From Fulvia fulva (lineage: Eukaryota > Ascomycota > Dothideomycetes > Mycosphaerellales > Mycosphaerellaceae), in assembly GCF_020509005.1 (NCBI RefSeq), contig NC_063013.1, forward strand, positions 124,001 to 188,000: a stretch of DNA of 64,000 bases, given 5' to 3'. Shown here one piece after another: positions 33,476-44,925 of this stretch; within the stretch, counting starts at the first letter, position 1; each line of letters opens with the position of its first letter. The translations under genes and the position numbers were made by a program. The notes beneath the pieces were generated by a model, which searched no databases, was not told the DNA's origin, and saw only the letters and a list, made by a program, of their open reading frames with translations.

Positions 33476-35528
33476 TCAGCCGTTGAGAATATCATCCGCC
33501 GCCTTCTCACTAATAATATAAATCGGCAGCGCAATAAACGTTCCCGGAATCTTGTTGAAGCTGGACGCATCAACCACTCTCAAGCTATCCACACCTCTCA
33601 CGCGGAACTTCCCATCGAGCACAGCATTCTCATCGTCATCCGCACCGACAGCAGCCGAGCAGCAAGCATGGTGACCCCAGGTGTCGTCTCTTGCATACTC
33701 CTTCAGCCCATCTTCCCCAGTGACGTTGCGTCCCGGCTTAATCTCAACAAAATCACCCTGAAGTGGAATCACCTTATCAAACGCCTCCCGTCCAAACCTC
33801 AACCCTTCATACAGCGCCTGCAAATCCGTCTCATCCCCATTATCATCAGTATTCCCCGTGTCAAGGGAATTGAAATCGATCTGCGGGACATCGCGAGGAT
33901 TAGCGGAACGCAGCGTGACTGTACCCGCATTGTTATGGGTGTGTGCCTTCAGAGCGAGCCAGGACCAGATATTGCCGGGGTGGACACTATCGTATGCGAA
34001 ACCTGGGTAATAGCCCCCGAACAGACCTGGGGCGCCGATGATGAAGAGGTCTGGATCTTCAGACTCGCTCGCGAGGGAGGACTTCATGGAGACGCCGACG
34101 GCTACACCGCCGGTTGTGTAAGGGCCTCTACCAAGTGGCGAGACACCATTCTCCCATTTCTCGAGACACGGGTCGTTGGACTCGTAGCCGAAGGTACAGT
34201 CTTTGGAGATGTCGAGTTTCTCGCCGGAGTCGGTCTGGCCGACGATGCTGATTTCGTAGCGGTCTTGCATGTTCTTGCCGACGCCTGGGAGGTCCTTGAC
34301 GACTTCGATGCCGAATTTTTCGAGCTCGGCGCGGGGTCCGATGCCGCTGAGTTCTAGGAGCTGAGGGGTGTTGAATGTGCCTGCTGAGACGATGATTTCC
34401 TTGCTGGCAGCAACGTAGCCAGATGTGCCGTTGTGGGAGCTGAACAACAGGCTAGCGCCGTAAAGGTACTCGCCAGACAGGTACTCAACACCGATAGCCT
34501 GCGGGGTCTTGCCAGTCTGGTCGAAGCGGATCTTCGTTGCCAGGGTGTTCAGCTTGATGTCCAGATGGTAGCGGTCGTCGTTGGCGACTTGGAGAATGAA
34601 GTTGCGGGGGCTGCTACGCTTGCCGGTGTCTCTGTCGACAGCTTGAGGGATCTGGAACAGATCCTCCTTTTCATCGCGACCTTCGTACTCGGCGTTGAGG
34701 TCGGTGACCAGAACGTTGGCGAGACCGGTGACTGTGTTGAGCAGAGAGCTGATGATACCCTGAGCGAGATTGTCAGTTTCTGGATGTGCTAGAGTTTTGC
34801 TGCGAGCTTACCGATTTGCCCAGAGCCGAAGCACCAGAGAGCACGACAGACAGAACTCGCAAGTCCGTCGCAACGAGCGCCAGCTCCGTCAAGCTCGTCG
34901 CGAACCATCCGTCAAAGCCATGCCCTTCGCCAGCTCCAAGGTATTGGGCTCGCTCAAGCTTCTTGAAGTGGTCTCGCATCTTCTCAGGCGCCCAGGAGTC
35001 GTCTCCAGTCAGGTTCTGGTGCCAGGTCCAGTCGCTCTCGAAGGGGTAGATAGTAACGGCAGCATTGTGCTCAGCACACCCTCCAAGAGCGCCTGCTCGT
35101 GGGTAGAGGATCCCGAGTGGCTCAGCGCCCTTGGGTGGGTACTTTCCAGTGTAGTAGCTACCGTCTTTTCGCTTGTATGTCATCTTGGAATCTCTTGCTT
35201 GTCGCTCCTCATCCTTGTAGTGTGTGACAAAGTGGTCCCACGAGATAGCCGGGTCCGCGGTGGATTGGAGATTCCTCGCAGGCACTGTCTGGTTGACACC
35301 GTGATTGTCACCTCCTGCTTCAATCAGGAGAACTTTGTGGCCTGCCAGTGCAAGTCGCGCAGCGAGAGGACCTCCTCCAGGTCCAGATCCAATGACCACA
35401 TACTCGTACTCGGAAGACTGGTTAGCAGGCCTGACATTGTGATGAAGCTGCTCATAGCCATGTCGTCCTGGTGCCGCCGCAACAGTCGTTGCAAGCAACA
35501 AAGTCGGCAGCAGAGTCTTGAGCCACAT
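33476..35528 (-). CDS. secreted GMC oxidoreductase
   Basis: FAD-dependent glucose-methanol-choline family alcohol oxidase or dehydrogenase, probably extracellular. The start at 35528 gives a signal peptide (MWLKTLLPTLLLATTVAA). Exons 35528-34812 and 34759-33476 flank a 52-nt intron (GTAAGC..CTCAG); the product is 666 aa. The dinucleotide motif IGSGPGGGPLA is at ~46-56, followed by VLLIEAG. The first PROSITE-like block is PRAGALGGCAEHN, the second is AGTFNTPQLLELSGIGP. Near the C-terminus WGHHACC offers the active-site His, but the usual second His/Asn position in the P-x-N-P segment reads IPGTFIALPIYI. The substrate is unknown. Confidence 0.92.
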
Positions 35529-36584
35529 CTTGAGGGTGATGTCTTGGGAGCAAAAGAATGCGCAGCGAGGTCTGCCGTCTGGTATTGTAAGTCTGAGACT
35601 CCTCGGAACCACATGCTCAACACTTTCGTGACTACTCCCCTAGCCTTGCTGCTTTCGCGTCCCCTTCGCACGGGTGCACCCTGTAATCTCCTGTCGGTAC
35701 ACCTTTTGGCGGCGGACCAGGTAGAGGCCAGCTACGAGTCTGGCGATGACCATTGCCAATTTGACCATGTGGGTTGTTGCTCAAGCTCTGCACGCTTGTC
35801 TTATACCAAAGTGAGACATATAAGGCTCTAATAATCGGAAGCCAGGATCGCGGGGAGTGAGGCCCGAGGGGATGGGTAGTGGTATTAGGCTGTGCATTGC
35901 GTCTTGGCTCAAGATGGTGTATCTGAGGGTTGCAACTTGCCAGGACTATGCGTTCGAGAAAAGTTTGAATCCGTTACGTCCTCTTGGCTACAGTAAGCTG
36001 CATGTTAATGAGGTCTGCACTGACCGTCTGTAGGCGATCGGATTGGGCAATGACCGGCTAAATATGTCCTCCACGTCCACCCGCGAAGCGATGACAGCTA
36101 ATGGAGTCGCGAAGTTCTCCCGGAGATCGGGTAAGATAATGAGGCATTCGTTGAGTGTTTGGCACACGCGTTGCTGCCGAGATATATCACAGGGGCCTTC
36201 GTTTGAAGGTTGGCCGGTGAAACCCTCTCGATGGTCGCCATGATGACTGAGTGAGCTTGTGGTGTAGTCCAGGACCTCTCGCAGGGCTGCCATGAGTCTC
36301 GTGACCACGGCCAAAGAGAAAGTAGGGTAAAAGGCCCAAGGCAGTCCAGCTGCCAGTAGTCGAGATATTCGAATGCTTCGGACAGTGAAATGTCCTCGAG
36401 CGTAGGAGGTATCCCGACCTGTCGCTTTGACGCGTGGATTCGAGGCAGATCAGCGAGGCCTCTTTGCTGCATACCTCTCCTTTACATCCACCACTGTTGA
36501 AGCTCATTTGTTCGTACGTCTTATTTCTGTTGTGCTGTTGATCATAGGCCGACGGAACCACTTGTTGTTCGTTCCGCAGCAAGT
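35529..36584. other. intergenic, no gene seen
   Basis: About 1.05 kb between the GMC oxidoreductase promoter and the 3' end of the PTH11-like gene. Short ORFs only. Confidence 0.55.
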
Positions 36585-38213
36585 TTATCTCTGAGATCCC
36601 CAGCAAGATGCGTGTATGGACTCTGGTGGTGTCACTGGCTGCGTCCGGGCCTCGACCAACTTATGAGTGCTGACGTTTTCGAGCGGGATGAACGCCTCGT
36701 CGTCGCTGTGCCTTGGCCGCACAAAGATCTCATTTCCACTCTTGTAAACGCCGCTTGCAACGGCGGTTCGCCCGGAAAGGTTCGATGAGGGCTTCGACGA
36801 GCCTGCAGTCGACTGTCCCATGAGCTTGGGAAAGGCTCGGCGAATGAGGTTACGGATTCCAGGCATACAGGCGCAGACCACTGCTGTGTGCAATTCGACG
36901 ATAGACCAGTAACCCGCGGATTTGTAGTCGTAGGTTATGTTCTTCGAGTCGCCAAATTTGACGAGAACCTGGAGTCGCAATATGCTGACGATGGTGACGA
37001 AGATACCGACACCTGGAAGTAGGCTGATTAGCAGAAAGTCGTCTTAGCTGGAACAATAGGTCATACCAAACATGAGCATAACCAAAGCCTTCTTGCGCTT
37101 GTTGAGTTCCATACGCCACAGCATTGGCATAGGTAGAGCGACAACGATGATGTCTAGCACAATGTTGATCGCTGCCGAAGACCATGACTGAGCGTTAACA
37201 TTGTTACATCGTCCAGGATGAGCGTTGTCCCAGTGATGCCACGCCTGAGATCCAGTCAGCTTCGACGTCTTGCAAAGTGTTTTGACACCAGCTTACCAGA
37301 TTTATGGGAGTGCATTGGAAGGCAGTCACGAGCACGAAGATGATTGCATAAGCCGCATTCAGGCCAAGAGCTCCATAAACAAGCATTCGAAAGTTTTTCT
37401 GCTGGAAGATGCGGAGATAGGTGAGGAGGATAGCGATCTTGACCGCGGGTAGCGCCACGAGGTACATCATCTCGGCGAAGTAGTATAGCCTTTGTGTGCA
37501 GTCAGCAGTTGTTCAAAGCCGATATGTTGTGATGGGTACTCACTTGAGCAGCTTCGTGATATTGTCAAAAGGGATCGTTCACACGTCGCGCCCAATGCCT
37601 ATCGCTGCCAATTCGAGCGAGAAGATCGAGATGGGAATGACCATGAGATATGCGAACGTCATGACAGCGTCGTCCCACCAGAACTCGGTATCAATATGAC
37701 CGCCTCGTTCGCAAGGGAAATACACCTTGGACGCCATGCGCATAAGATACGCCGTGGTGGCAAAAGCGAATCCGATGATCCGTGGAGCTGGAACCTTTTC
37801 GACCTTTCGCACAGGTCGCTCGCATAGTGTCTCCGTGACATTTTTGGCGGCTGAAGAGTCAGCTGGTTGTCCGCAAGTGCATGGTGGTATACGTACTCAG
37901 CTGCTCGCGAATGGTACATGCCTTGACTGCGCACTTCTCGATGACAGCAGTTGCGGTCGTATTGGCACAGCTTGCTTTCAAGTACAGATCAGCGGCAGAC
38001 TTCCCCAAAGCGGCAACTGCTGCTATGAGGCAATTACGCTGCGAGTGCGGGTCAGCCTGCTCTCAATCATGTATTCGAATCGACAATGCTTACGGCGCAT
38101 TCTGGCATGGTCTGTAACAATTCCAGCGCCCGAGCGAGCTGTTCCTGCTTGGTTGCATCTTGACAGGCCGCTAAGGCAGTAAAGAACACCAGGAAACTCC
38201 AGATAAACGTCAT
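36585..38213 (-). pseudogene. CFEM / PTH11-like seven-TM receptor gene with in-frame TGA
   Basis: Six exons fit splice signals and keep one frame: 38213-38094, 38038-37897, 37850-37544, 37489-37297, 37244-37067 and 37012-36585. Together they encode ~415 codons: a signal peptide (MTFIWSFLVFFTALAA), a reduced CFEM-like domain (~35-95: PECARNC ... ASC ... EKCAVKAC ... ETLC) and seven hydrophobic helices in the PTH11/rhodopsin order, ending in a Ser-rich tail. PTH11-like receptors act in host surface sensing. In exon 3 the codon after GIGRDV is TGA (37581-37579), where I would expect Trp (RDxWTIPFDN). Without readthrough the product stops after the first TM helices. Every other part, including splice sites, looks intact. 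The CFEM region has about six of the eight Cys. Confidence 0.8.
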
Positions 38214-39860
38214 GATGGAGTCGAATGGTCGTCGAAGAATGATTCTCTAACCGAGTGAGTGGAGTTCAAAGGGATAAGAAAGGTCCTCAGCATCGGACTG
38301 ACATCGATTCTGTGAGCACCTAGTCAGATTAGTGCATTATTTGCGCAAGTCGTTGATTCGAGGCTGGCAAGTCGCGAGGCTTCAGTCTGCTTGGCAGTTC
38401 GCCGGTAAATGTCCCGGATCAAATTGACCCCAGTCACGCGTACCACCGGTCCGTCTCTAGTCACTTTGGCTCCGATAATGTCATGTCGAGATACGTCGAT
38501 CGTGTATACACAAGGCCGCACCTGCCAGCTCTAGCACGTTGACCCAGCTGCCAGGAGCGAACGGCGATCGAAGTGTGACCGCCTGGCTGACGGTGTCGGG
38601 CATGTAGGGTCATGATCTTCGTATAGACTTGCATTAATAAGACAGCTTCATCTCTGCGTTCCTACACAGCCAATGCGCCTCCTGATACCAGGTTTGTATA
38701 TCCCTTTCTCTTATTGATTACTGAAGCGATAAGTCGCCCGCGCCGTGCTTGTTGACCTCATTCCGCTTCCGACTGTTTCGGGGATATATCCAGTCCTACT
38801 TGAGTCTCAGATGGTCCCGAGTTTGGTGCGTTCCACAACATCTCTCGTTCTGTGGCCAGACAGAACCGGTCTATCTGGTATTAGCTCTCCTCCAACAAAG
38901 AATCGCAGGCACTGCTACTGCTCGGTGATTCAGAGCGGTCATGAAGCTTAGTAAGTCGGCGACCTTGTCTCAGGCCCAGGACCTTCAGCCGTCTTCGCAT
39001 AGCCATACTACCTTCACAGAATGCCTCATAGCTGTGTATCTGCTTGCTCCACATGTAGCCATAGGATGCGTTTCGGGGAGTGAAGTCGCGACGCCTGAGT
39101 TGACCAGGTCCCTTCTTTACCTTCACGTGATGCCAAGCCCGGCAGACATCTCGGTCCTACACCTCCACCTTCTCCACAGCATCAAAACACGTCGAACGTC
39201 CCATCAGTCTTCGTCTTTTTGGCTAGGTTCCAGCATTGGAATCTATGGTCGTACGCATATGCTCGTGCCGACCTCTTGGGCGAATCGTGGCACACGAACT
39301 CTGAAGACCATACCGGCTCTTCCGGCTCGTTACTTGGTCGATATCAAAGCTGCTAATCCTCGAGGCATCGCTGCACTTCATGGGAATCTGTAAAGTATGA
39401 TCCAGTATGACCGACCACCGATGGATTAGAGACGAGTCATGAGACTCCTTGCTTCGAAGATTCATTATGGCCCGTCACGAACCTGCGAGGACAAGGCTAT
39501 GGATGCACTGCTTAAAAGCACACTACACGTTGCATCCACTTAGTGAGTAACAAGAACGATACAAAGTCAAATTCCAAGATCACGACCTCTGCCATAGCTG
39601 CCACATGCCGCCTCATTCACGACGAGGACGAGGTGTAGCTAATTATCGACTACCCCCACATTATCGACTACCTCCATCGACGCGTAGATGTCCTCAAGCA
39701 ACCATTACCAACCCATTGTCCCGCTTCTTCGAAACCTTCGTGTCCCTCGGCAACCTCATCGCCACTTTACTGTAGTCTCTGCAATGACAGTCCTTACTGG
39801 GCGGATAATAACATTCCGATCCTAACCTTCCATGAGTACACCGCCGTGGTAGCATACTGC
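38214..39860. other. gene-poor stretch
   Basis: About 1.6 kb without a recognisable gene; only short ORFs. No transposon ends or strongly AT-rich RIP-like tract was seen. Confidence 0.55.
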
Positions 39861-40093
39861 TTACTCACCACCAGTGCAAGTCCCGAGCAACGCGGGAACT
39901 CCACATACCAGGCAACGGGTCGCGAACCCGTCGTGGCAGTCCTGCATGTAGAACGTCAACACCATTCCCTCGCGGAAGCGAACGTGGAATCGTGACTTAC
40001 CTTGGAGATGTTGCACTACGTAGCTAGAGCGGCGGGTATCGAAAAAAGGAGTAGGAGAAGGAGCACAGGACTGGTGCTGAGACGGTTGAGCAT
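39861..40093 (-). pseudogene. candidate small secreted Cys-rich protein gene, interrupted by TAG
   Basis: From the ATG at 40093 the first 25 codons form a clean signal peptide (Leu-rich core LLLLLLFSIPAALA). The next codon is TAG (40018-40016). The same frame continues CNISK to a perfect GTAAGT donor at 40000. A 59-nt intron (39942-40000, ending CAG) leads to an exon reading DCHDGFATRCLVCG and then a TAA at 39863; a second good donor (GTGAGTAAG) lies just before that stop. Five Cys in ~30 residues follow the signal peptide. The signal peptide, splice sites and Cys pattern fit a small secreted protein, but the TAG means it is broken or the model is wrong. No family is recognised. Confidence 0.3.
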
Positions 40094-41805
40094 TGTGTCC
40101 TGTGGTCTGTAGTGAGCAAATGTGGGTTGACCGAACAAGAGCTGCCTGTGGAGCGCCGCAGCTATATATGATGCAGTCCGGGCCTGCAAGATTGCTGGCC
40201 TTCGTCTTCCAGGATCGATGGCGAGCCTTTTCACCAAGGTCTCATGCACGCCGTATTGGAAGACACCTCCTCTGTGATTGTTCGAACTCAATGACTAACA
40301 TGTGCTATCTCGGCATGTCCAAATACCACATGTGCCACGACGACGGAACTTGACTCAGCGGATAATGATGCGTGCTTCTCGACGATGTCTATCTGGTAGA
40401 CAGAAAGACTGCACGGCAATTGTGTCCAATGGCTACCAGATTGATCATTCTGGGCAGTGAACATGACCGGTCGTGGACATGTTAGAGTACCAGCCGTCAA
40501 AGACAGCTCAATGCCCTATTTGACAGAACAGGCGTTGCCGTGTCAAAGTGGAACAGCATCCATTCGATCAACGCGGGTTACATCTCTCCACTCACCTTGC
40601 AAAGCTGTTCGCTTGAAGAAGGAACACGAGGATCACTGACTAGATGCCACTGACTAGATACCACTGACAAGAACTTGATTGTCAAGGGACCCATGCTCGG
40701 ATTCTTCCTCATTGGCTAAGTGCCCTGGAGCACGCTCCTTCCAACTTGGGTCCACCGCTCGCACGGGTGGAACGTGGAGTGGCTCCCGTCATAGTCGTAC
40801 ATCGAGCCGCGAAAAAGTTGGAACTTCGCGTTACCCTAGAAGAGAAAGGAAAGGACCATTGCCACAGTGCCAAAGCTTGTCGAGGGCAACCTCCCCTGGA
40901 ACTTCTTCCAAGTGCCTGCCTAACGACCATCCCAGACTCCAAACAACCTGCCGCTTCACCAGACCAGACCAGACCAGGCCCAAACCTCCCTAATCCACTG
41001 CTCCTCTACCACCAGCCTTAACCGAGCACAGCATACTGCGTCTCCCCCGATCCGACCAGAAGAATCCCAGCCATCGCATCTCTACCCACACGTCCATTTG
41101 CAACGCCAACGATCACCTCAGCGCCTATCCTTGCCCTCAACATAAGGGAGGTGATAATCTCAACCCTCCTATCTGACTGACCTCATTCCTAGCCGGCAGC
41201 TGTGGCATCTCCTATATCTGATCTTCCCCTGGTGCGACGTGTCCGGTGTCAAAGCACCCCAGCGACAAAGCAACCGAACGAATAGCCACGGGCGAGCCCA
41301 CGAGGACCGCTCCTCTGTGTCACTACAGTTCATGCTCCTAAGAGCAGGTCCTACCCAAAAGTCGTTCCGTATCAGTCTCCATAAAGGCTCAAACATCGAG
41401 TAGGACCGGTCGGCCTTTTTTAGCTTTTCTAAAAGATAGCTGAGACAAGACATGGGTCCCGGTACTATCATGCGTCGACACTGGATGATGCGGTCCTTTA
41501 ATGTTGGGTGGTACGGCTGTAGTAGCTTGACCTTGGCCAGATGGAGGTTGAAAGGCTTCATTTGTGATTGAGAGCTATCGGCAGACCGTAGAAAGTTCAC
41601 GACTCTGGTCGTACAGTTTAGTCGGGGACCATGTCCTCGGCCTTGTGTTGGATACAAAAGGCCCGTTGACAGAGATTAAATCCAGACTGAATCCGGCCTG
41701 AAGCTCAATAGTCTTCGGACCAAGTACCTGGGACTACATACCTAAGCCCCCACCCACCTCCCCAGCATCTCCCCATCAGTCCCCACAACCATACACACAG
41801 AGAGG
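40094..41805. other. gene-poor stretch
   Basis: About 1.7 kb without a recognisable gene. Short ORFs on both strands have no domains. A short AGACC(A/C) run occurs near 40961-40980. Confidence 0.55.
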
Positions 41806-44800
41806 CTACCTCTTCGCACCCCGATGCCCCTCCTTCTCCACGACCTCATTCAAATAACTCAACAAGAACCCCTTATTCGTCTCCGTCGGCGTCGCACTTC
41901 CCGGCGTCTGCTGTCCACTCGTCGTACCATTACTTGTCACTGAGTGCACGCTCTCCAGCCTCGATCGAGGTTCCGGGACATTGAGCTTTGCGGGTGGTTC
42001 TTTCGTGAGAGGAGTGCCGAGCGTGAAGGGCGAGACTGGCGTGCCGGGGCTTTGAGCGCTACTGGCTGAGCCAGGTCTGCTGAACATGCTGAGCAGTAGT
42101 TGTTGCTGGCCGCCGCCGTTTGCGCGATGGCCTTGTTGGGACTGGGAGGGTCGCGTGTCTGGTTGTAGTTGTGGAGTTGGTGGTGGCTGTGGGATTTTGG
42201 CTGGTGGCACTGAAGGAGTGGTCTTACCGTTGAAGAGTCCCAGAAGTGCATCTTTGCTTGTGGGAGTAGTCTGAGGTTGAGTTGACGGTGGCTCGGGGGT
42301 CTTGACCGGAGGCACAGAAGATGTGGTCTTACCATTGAACAGTCCCAGGAGCGCATCTTTACCAGTGGACCCGGTATGAGTCTGCACTGGTGACGTGACG
42401 TTGACCTGGGCTGGCGGTCTCGCTACTGGGCCAGGTGCGGAAGCCGACGGGCTCTTATTGAACAGTGACAAAAGATGACTCTTCTTAACCTCACCTGGAG
42501 GAGGCGAAGGCGTCTCTTGAGCAGCGAGTTCGGAAGCCAACCCGTCGCCTGGACGGCGTAGAACCTGCGGCTGGAGGTTGGTACCTGCTGACTCGTTCCG
42601 TAGCGGGCTTTGAGGCACCGGAGACCTTGACGTGCTCGGACGTTGCAGAATACTAAACTGCGGCGTCGGCTGTGTCGGCTGAGTTGGCGGTGTGGGATGC
42701 GACGATTGTCTAGGCGATTGTGCATTTTGCTTGGTCTTTGCCTTTGGTGATGCCTTGGGTGATTCCTGCCTTCCGGTCTGCGGTGATGCCCGTACGAACT
42801 GCTTTGGTTTCGTAGGGTCATAGAGGTTGCCTCGCGACTTCGGTCGGTCAAGAGTGACATCTGACGGTATCGATGCCAGCATTGATGGCTCTGTGGGCTC
42901 TTTGGGTGGGTTGTTGACCTGAGGACCAGCGCCCGGTGATGGCATGACAGGTTGAGGCGATTTGCTTTTCGGTCTTGCTGGCAACGTCGTTGTGATCTCA
43001 CCAATGCTCGTTTTCTTCTCCGTCTTCCTGGGCTTTACTGTGACATCCGACACCGCGGGAGACGCTGGAGCCGCTGGAACTTCTTCCGCAGCTGGCTTGG
43101 GTGAATCTTGTCCGCTTGGCTTGCGAAACAGATCTAGCAGCGCAGACGCCTGCTGACTATTGTGCCTCTGATTCGCCGAACCTGAAGCTGCTGAGCCACT
43201 CTGTTGAGTCTTGCGACCATTCTTGAACGCATCGAGCAGGAGCTGAGTATGCGCAGGCAAATTTGGCTGGGGAAGTTTCGATGCTTCTGGTATCGAATGG
43301 TTACTACCAATAGGCTTTCCAGAACTCTGTGGTCTTTGCCCGGCAAAGGAATGCATCGGACTTGCAAGCTGTGGCCGTTGCATTCGTGTTGGGCCAAGGT
43401 TTGCGTCGAAAGGTTGGTTCGCCCAATTTTGGTTTCTCGGATCACCTACGCTGGGACCGTAGCCTGAGCTATGCTGCGTCTGTTGCTGAGGCGCTGACTG
43501 GGCAAAAGCTGTGCTGCGTTGAGCTTCATGAGGAAAGTAGTTCGGCATGCTTCCCTGTCGCTGCTGCTGCTGCTGCTGGGGAAATATCATCTGCTGCATA
43601 TGCGGCGGCAAGTGGGAGGTGTCTTGCCGCTGTGGATGCTGCGCAGGCTGGTGGAAGACCTGATTCGGCACTGAAAAGTTTCGCTGCTGCTCTTGCAGCC
43701 GCTGCGGCGAGTAGGCAAAGTGTGGCATCTGTGGGTACGACGGCTTTCGTGGATGATGTGGTTGTGGTGTTCCAGGCTCTTGCTGAGGGATCGACGGGTC
43801 AATTTGCTCCGATGGTGTGGTCGGGATAGGTCCTGAGATGGGCATAGATGGCTGGCTTCCTTTCAGCATAGCGAGCAGGTTATTGGTTTGAGCATTGCTG
43901 TATGCAGCATGTTCGGGCTCCCTCTGCCGCGCAGCCGGAGGTGCATGAGTGACAGAAGGACTGCCGATCGATAGTAGCTTCTTAAGCTCTTCCGACGACC
44001 GGTCCACTGTTGGAAGGCCATTATCTGTCGCAAACTCCGGCTCAGTCTCTCCTTCATCTTCCGTGATGCCTGCTTGTAAAGCGTTGTTCGTTGCTGACAG
44101 ACTCCTACCATGCTGCGCTGGTGTAGAGCCTTCTGTCCGCCTCTGCTGACCGATCCACTTCTTCAGCTGTCCCAAGAAGGGTGCGACCATGTAGAACTTC
44201 GTCGAGTGTGCCTCGCCCTGTCCAACTCCAGTGACTCGTCCCTTTTGCTTCCTGAAGCCTGGGAGGTCCTTGACATTATACCACTCGATACCACTGATTT
44301 CCTTCCTCGTTCTCGGCTCAAATTGCGTATCCATGCTCACGCCCCGAAAGACGAACAGCTTCATGTGCTGTTCCTTCATAGTCACATCAATAGACTTCAC
44401 GCGTCCATCCTTCTGTCGATTCTCTTCCACGAGACCTGTCGCATCAAACCCAGTCTCCTCGTACACCTCGCGTATGGCACAATCCAAATCGTCTTCGTCC
44501 TTGTTGATCTTGCCTCTCGGAAAGCCCCAACTAGCGCCTTTCTTCCAGCCTTTGACCAGCAAGATCTTGTCCATGTTGTCGTTCATCAAGATGGCTCCCC
44601 GCACCGGCACGCGCGTCTTGTACTCCAAGAACTCCTCATATGCTCGGACATGCTGCTCTGTCTGAAAGCCACTAAGCAACGGACAATGCTGGAACAGTGT
44701 CAAGAGGAAAGCCCGCAAGTTCAAGCTCGGCAAAGAGGGGTTGAGTGGTCGGATGAAGTCTTCGTAATACCATTGAGCTTCTTCTACCTGGAAGCATAGT

Positions 44801-44925
44801 CGCGGCACACTGGACAGCTCAGCGGGCGGTAGGTTGAGTAAGAAGCGAACGGTGAGGTCGTCGAGCCAGTCAGTCAGTGTCATGTGCTGGTAGACAGCAG
44901 TGAGATCCACCGCGCCGTCGCCCAT
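41806..44925 (-). CDS. DCP2: mRNA decapping enzyme DCP2
   Basis: Removes the m7G cap in 5'-3' mRNA decay, acting with Dcp1 and Edc3 in P bodies. Single exon of 1039 aa. Residues ~10-95 are the Dcp2 regulatory domain (TDWLDDLTVRFLLNLP, YEDFIRP) and ~100-245 the Nudix domain. The Nudix box at 138-160 is complete: GKINKDE, then REVYEETGF. The C-terminal ~750 residues are Pro/Gln/Ser-rich and disordered and carry repeated short leucine motifs of the HLM type: NLLAMLKG, ALLDLFRKP, LLSLFNKS, twice ALLGLFNGK, and LLSMFSRPG. The start at 44925 is preferred; an in-frame ATG at 44883 (MTLTDWLDD) is possible. Divergent from CWF23. Confidence 0.96.
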   Translation of the reverse strand: MGDGAVDLTAVYQHMTLTDWLDDLTVRFLLNLPPAELSSVPRLCFQVEEAQWYYEDFIRPLNPSLPSLNLRAFLLTLFQHCPLLSGFQTEQHVRAYEEFLEYKTRVPVRGAILMNDNMDKILLVKGWKKGASWGFPRGKINKDEDDLDCAIREVYEETGFDATGLVEENRQKDGRVKSIDVTMKEQHMKLFVFRGVSMDTQFEPRTRKEISGIEWYNVKDLPGFRKQKGRVTGVGQGEAHSTKFYMVAPFLGQLKKWIGQQRRTEGSTPAQHGRSLSATNNALQAGITEDEGETEPEFATDNGLPTVDRSSEELKKLLSIGSPSVTHAPPAARQREPEHAAYSNAQTNNLLAMLKGSQPSMPISGPIPTTPSEQIDPSIPQQEPGTPQPHHPRKPSYPQMPHFAYSPQRLQEQQRNFSVPNQVFHQPAQHPQRQDTSHLPPHMQQMIFPQQQQQQRQGSMPNYFPHEAQRSTAFAQSAPQQQTQHSSGYGPSVGDPRNQNWANQPFDANLGPTRMQRPQLASPMHSFAGQRPQSSGKPIGSNHSIPEASKLPQPNLPAHTQLLLDAFKNGRKTQQSGSAASGSANQRHNSQQASALLDLFRKPSGQDSPKPAAEEVPAAPASPAVSDVTVKPRKTEKKTSIGEITTTLPARPKSKSPQPVMPSPGAGPQVNNPPKEPTEPSMLASIPSDVTLDRPKSRGNLYDPTKPKQFVRASPQTGRQESPKASPKAKTKQNAQSPRQSSHPTPPTQPTQPTPQFSILQRPSTSRSPVPQSPLRNESAGTNLQPQVLRRPGDGLASELAAQETPSPPPGEVKKSHLLSLFNKSPSASAPGPVARPPAQVNVTSPVQTHTGSTGKDALLGLFNGKTTSSVPPVKTPEPPSTQPQTTPTSKDALLGLFNGKTTPSVPPAKIPQPPPTPQLQPDTRPSQSQQGHRANGGGQQQLLLSMFSRPGSASSAQSPGTPVSPFTLGTPLTKEPPAKLNVPEPRSRLESVHSVTSNGTTSGQQTPGSATPTETNKGFLLSYLNEVVEKEGHRGAKR

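Noticed and set aside
3552..35528. A secondary-metabolite cluster (AKR, GMC oxidase, permease, lactonase-like)
   Set aside because: The genes are far apart, separated by housekeeping genes, and there is no backbone synthase.
33413..35831. Long plus-strand ORFs (314 and 353 aa) opposite the GMC gene
   Set aside because: They mirror the coding frame of the oxidoreductase; no domains seen.
39915..39950. tRNA-like T-arm (CGGG..TTCGCGA..CCCG)
   Set aside because: The loop does not fit TTCRANN at the conserved A, and no matching acceptor or anticodon arm is visible; it overlaps the Cys-rich exon.
38214..41805. RIP-mutated transposon remnant
   Set aside because: The stretch is gene-poor but not strongly AT-biased by eye, and no transposase, reverse transcriptase or terminal repeats were seen.
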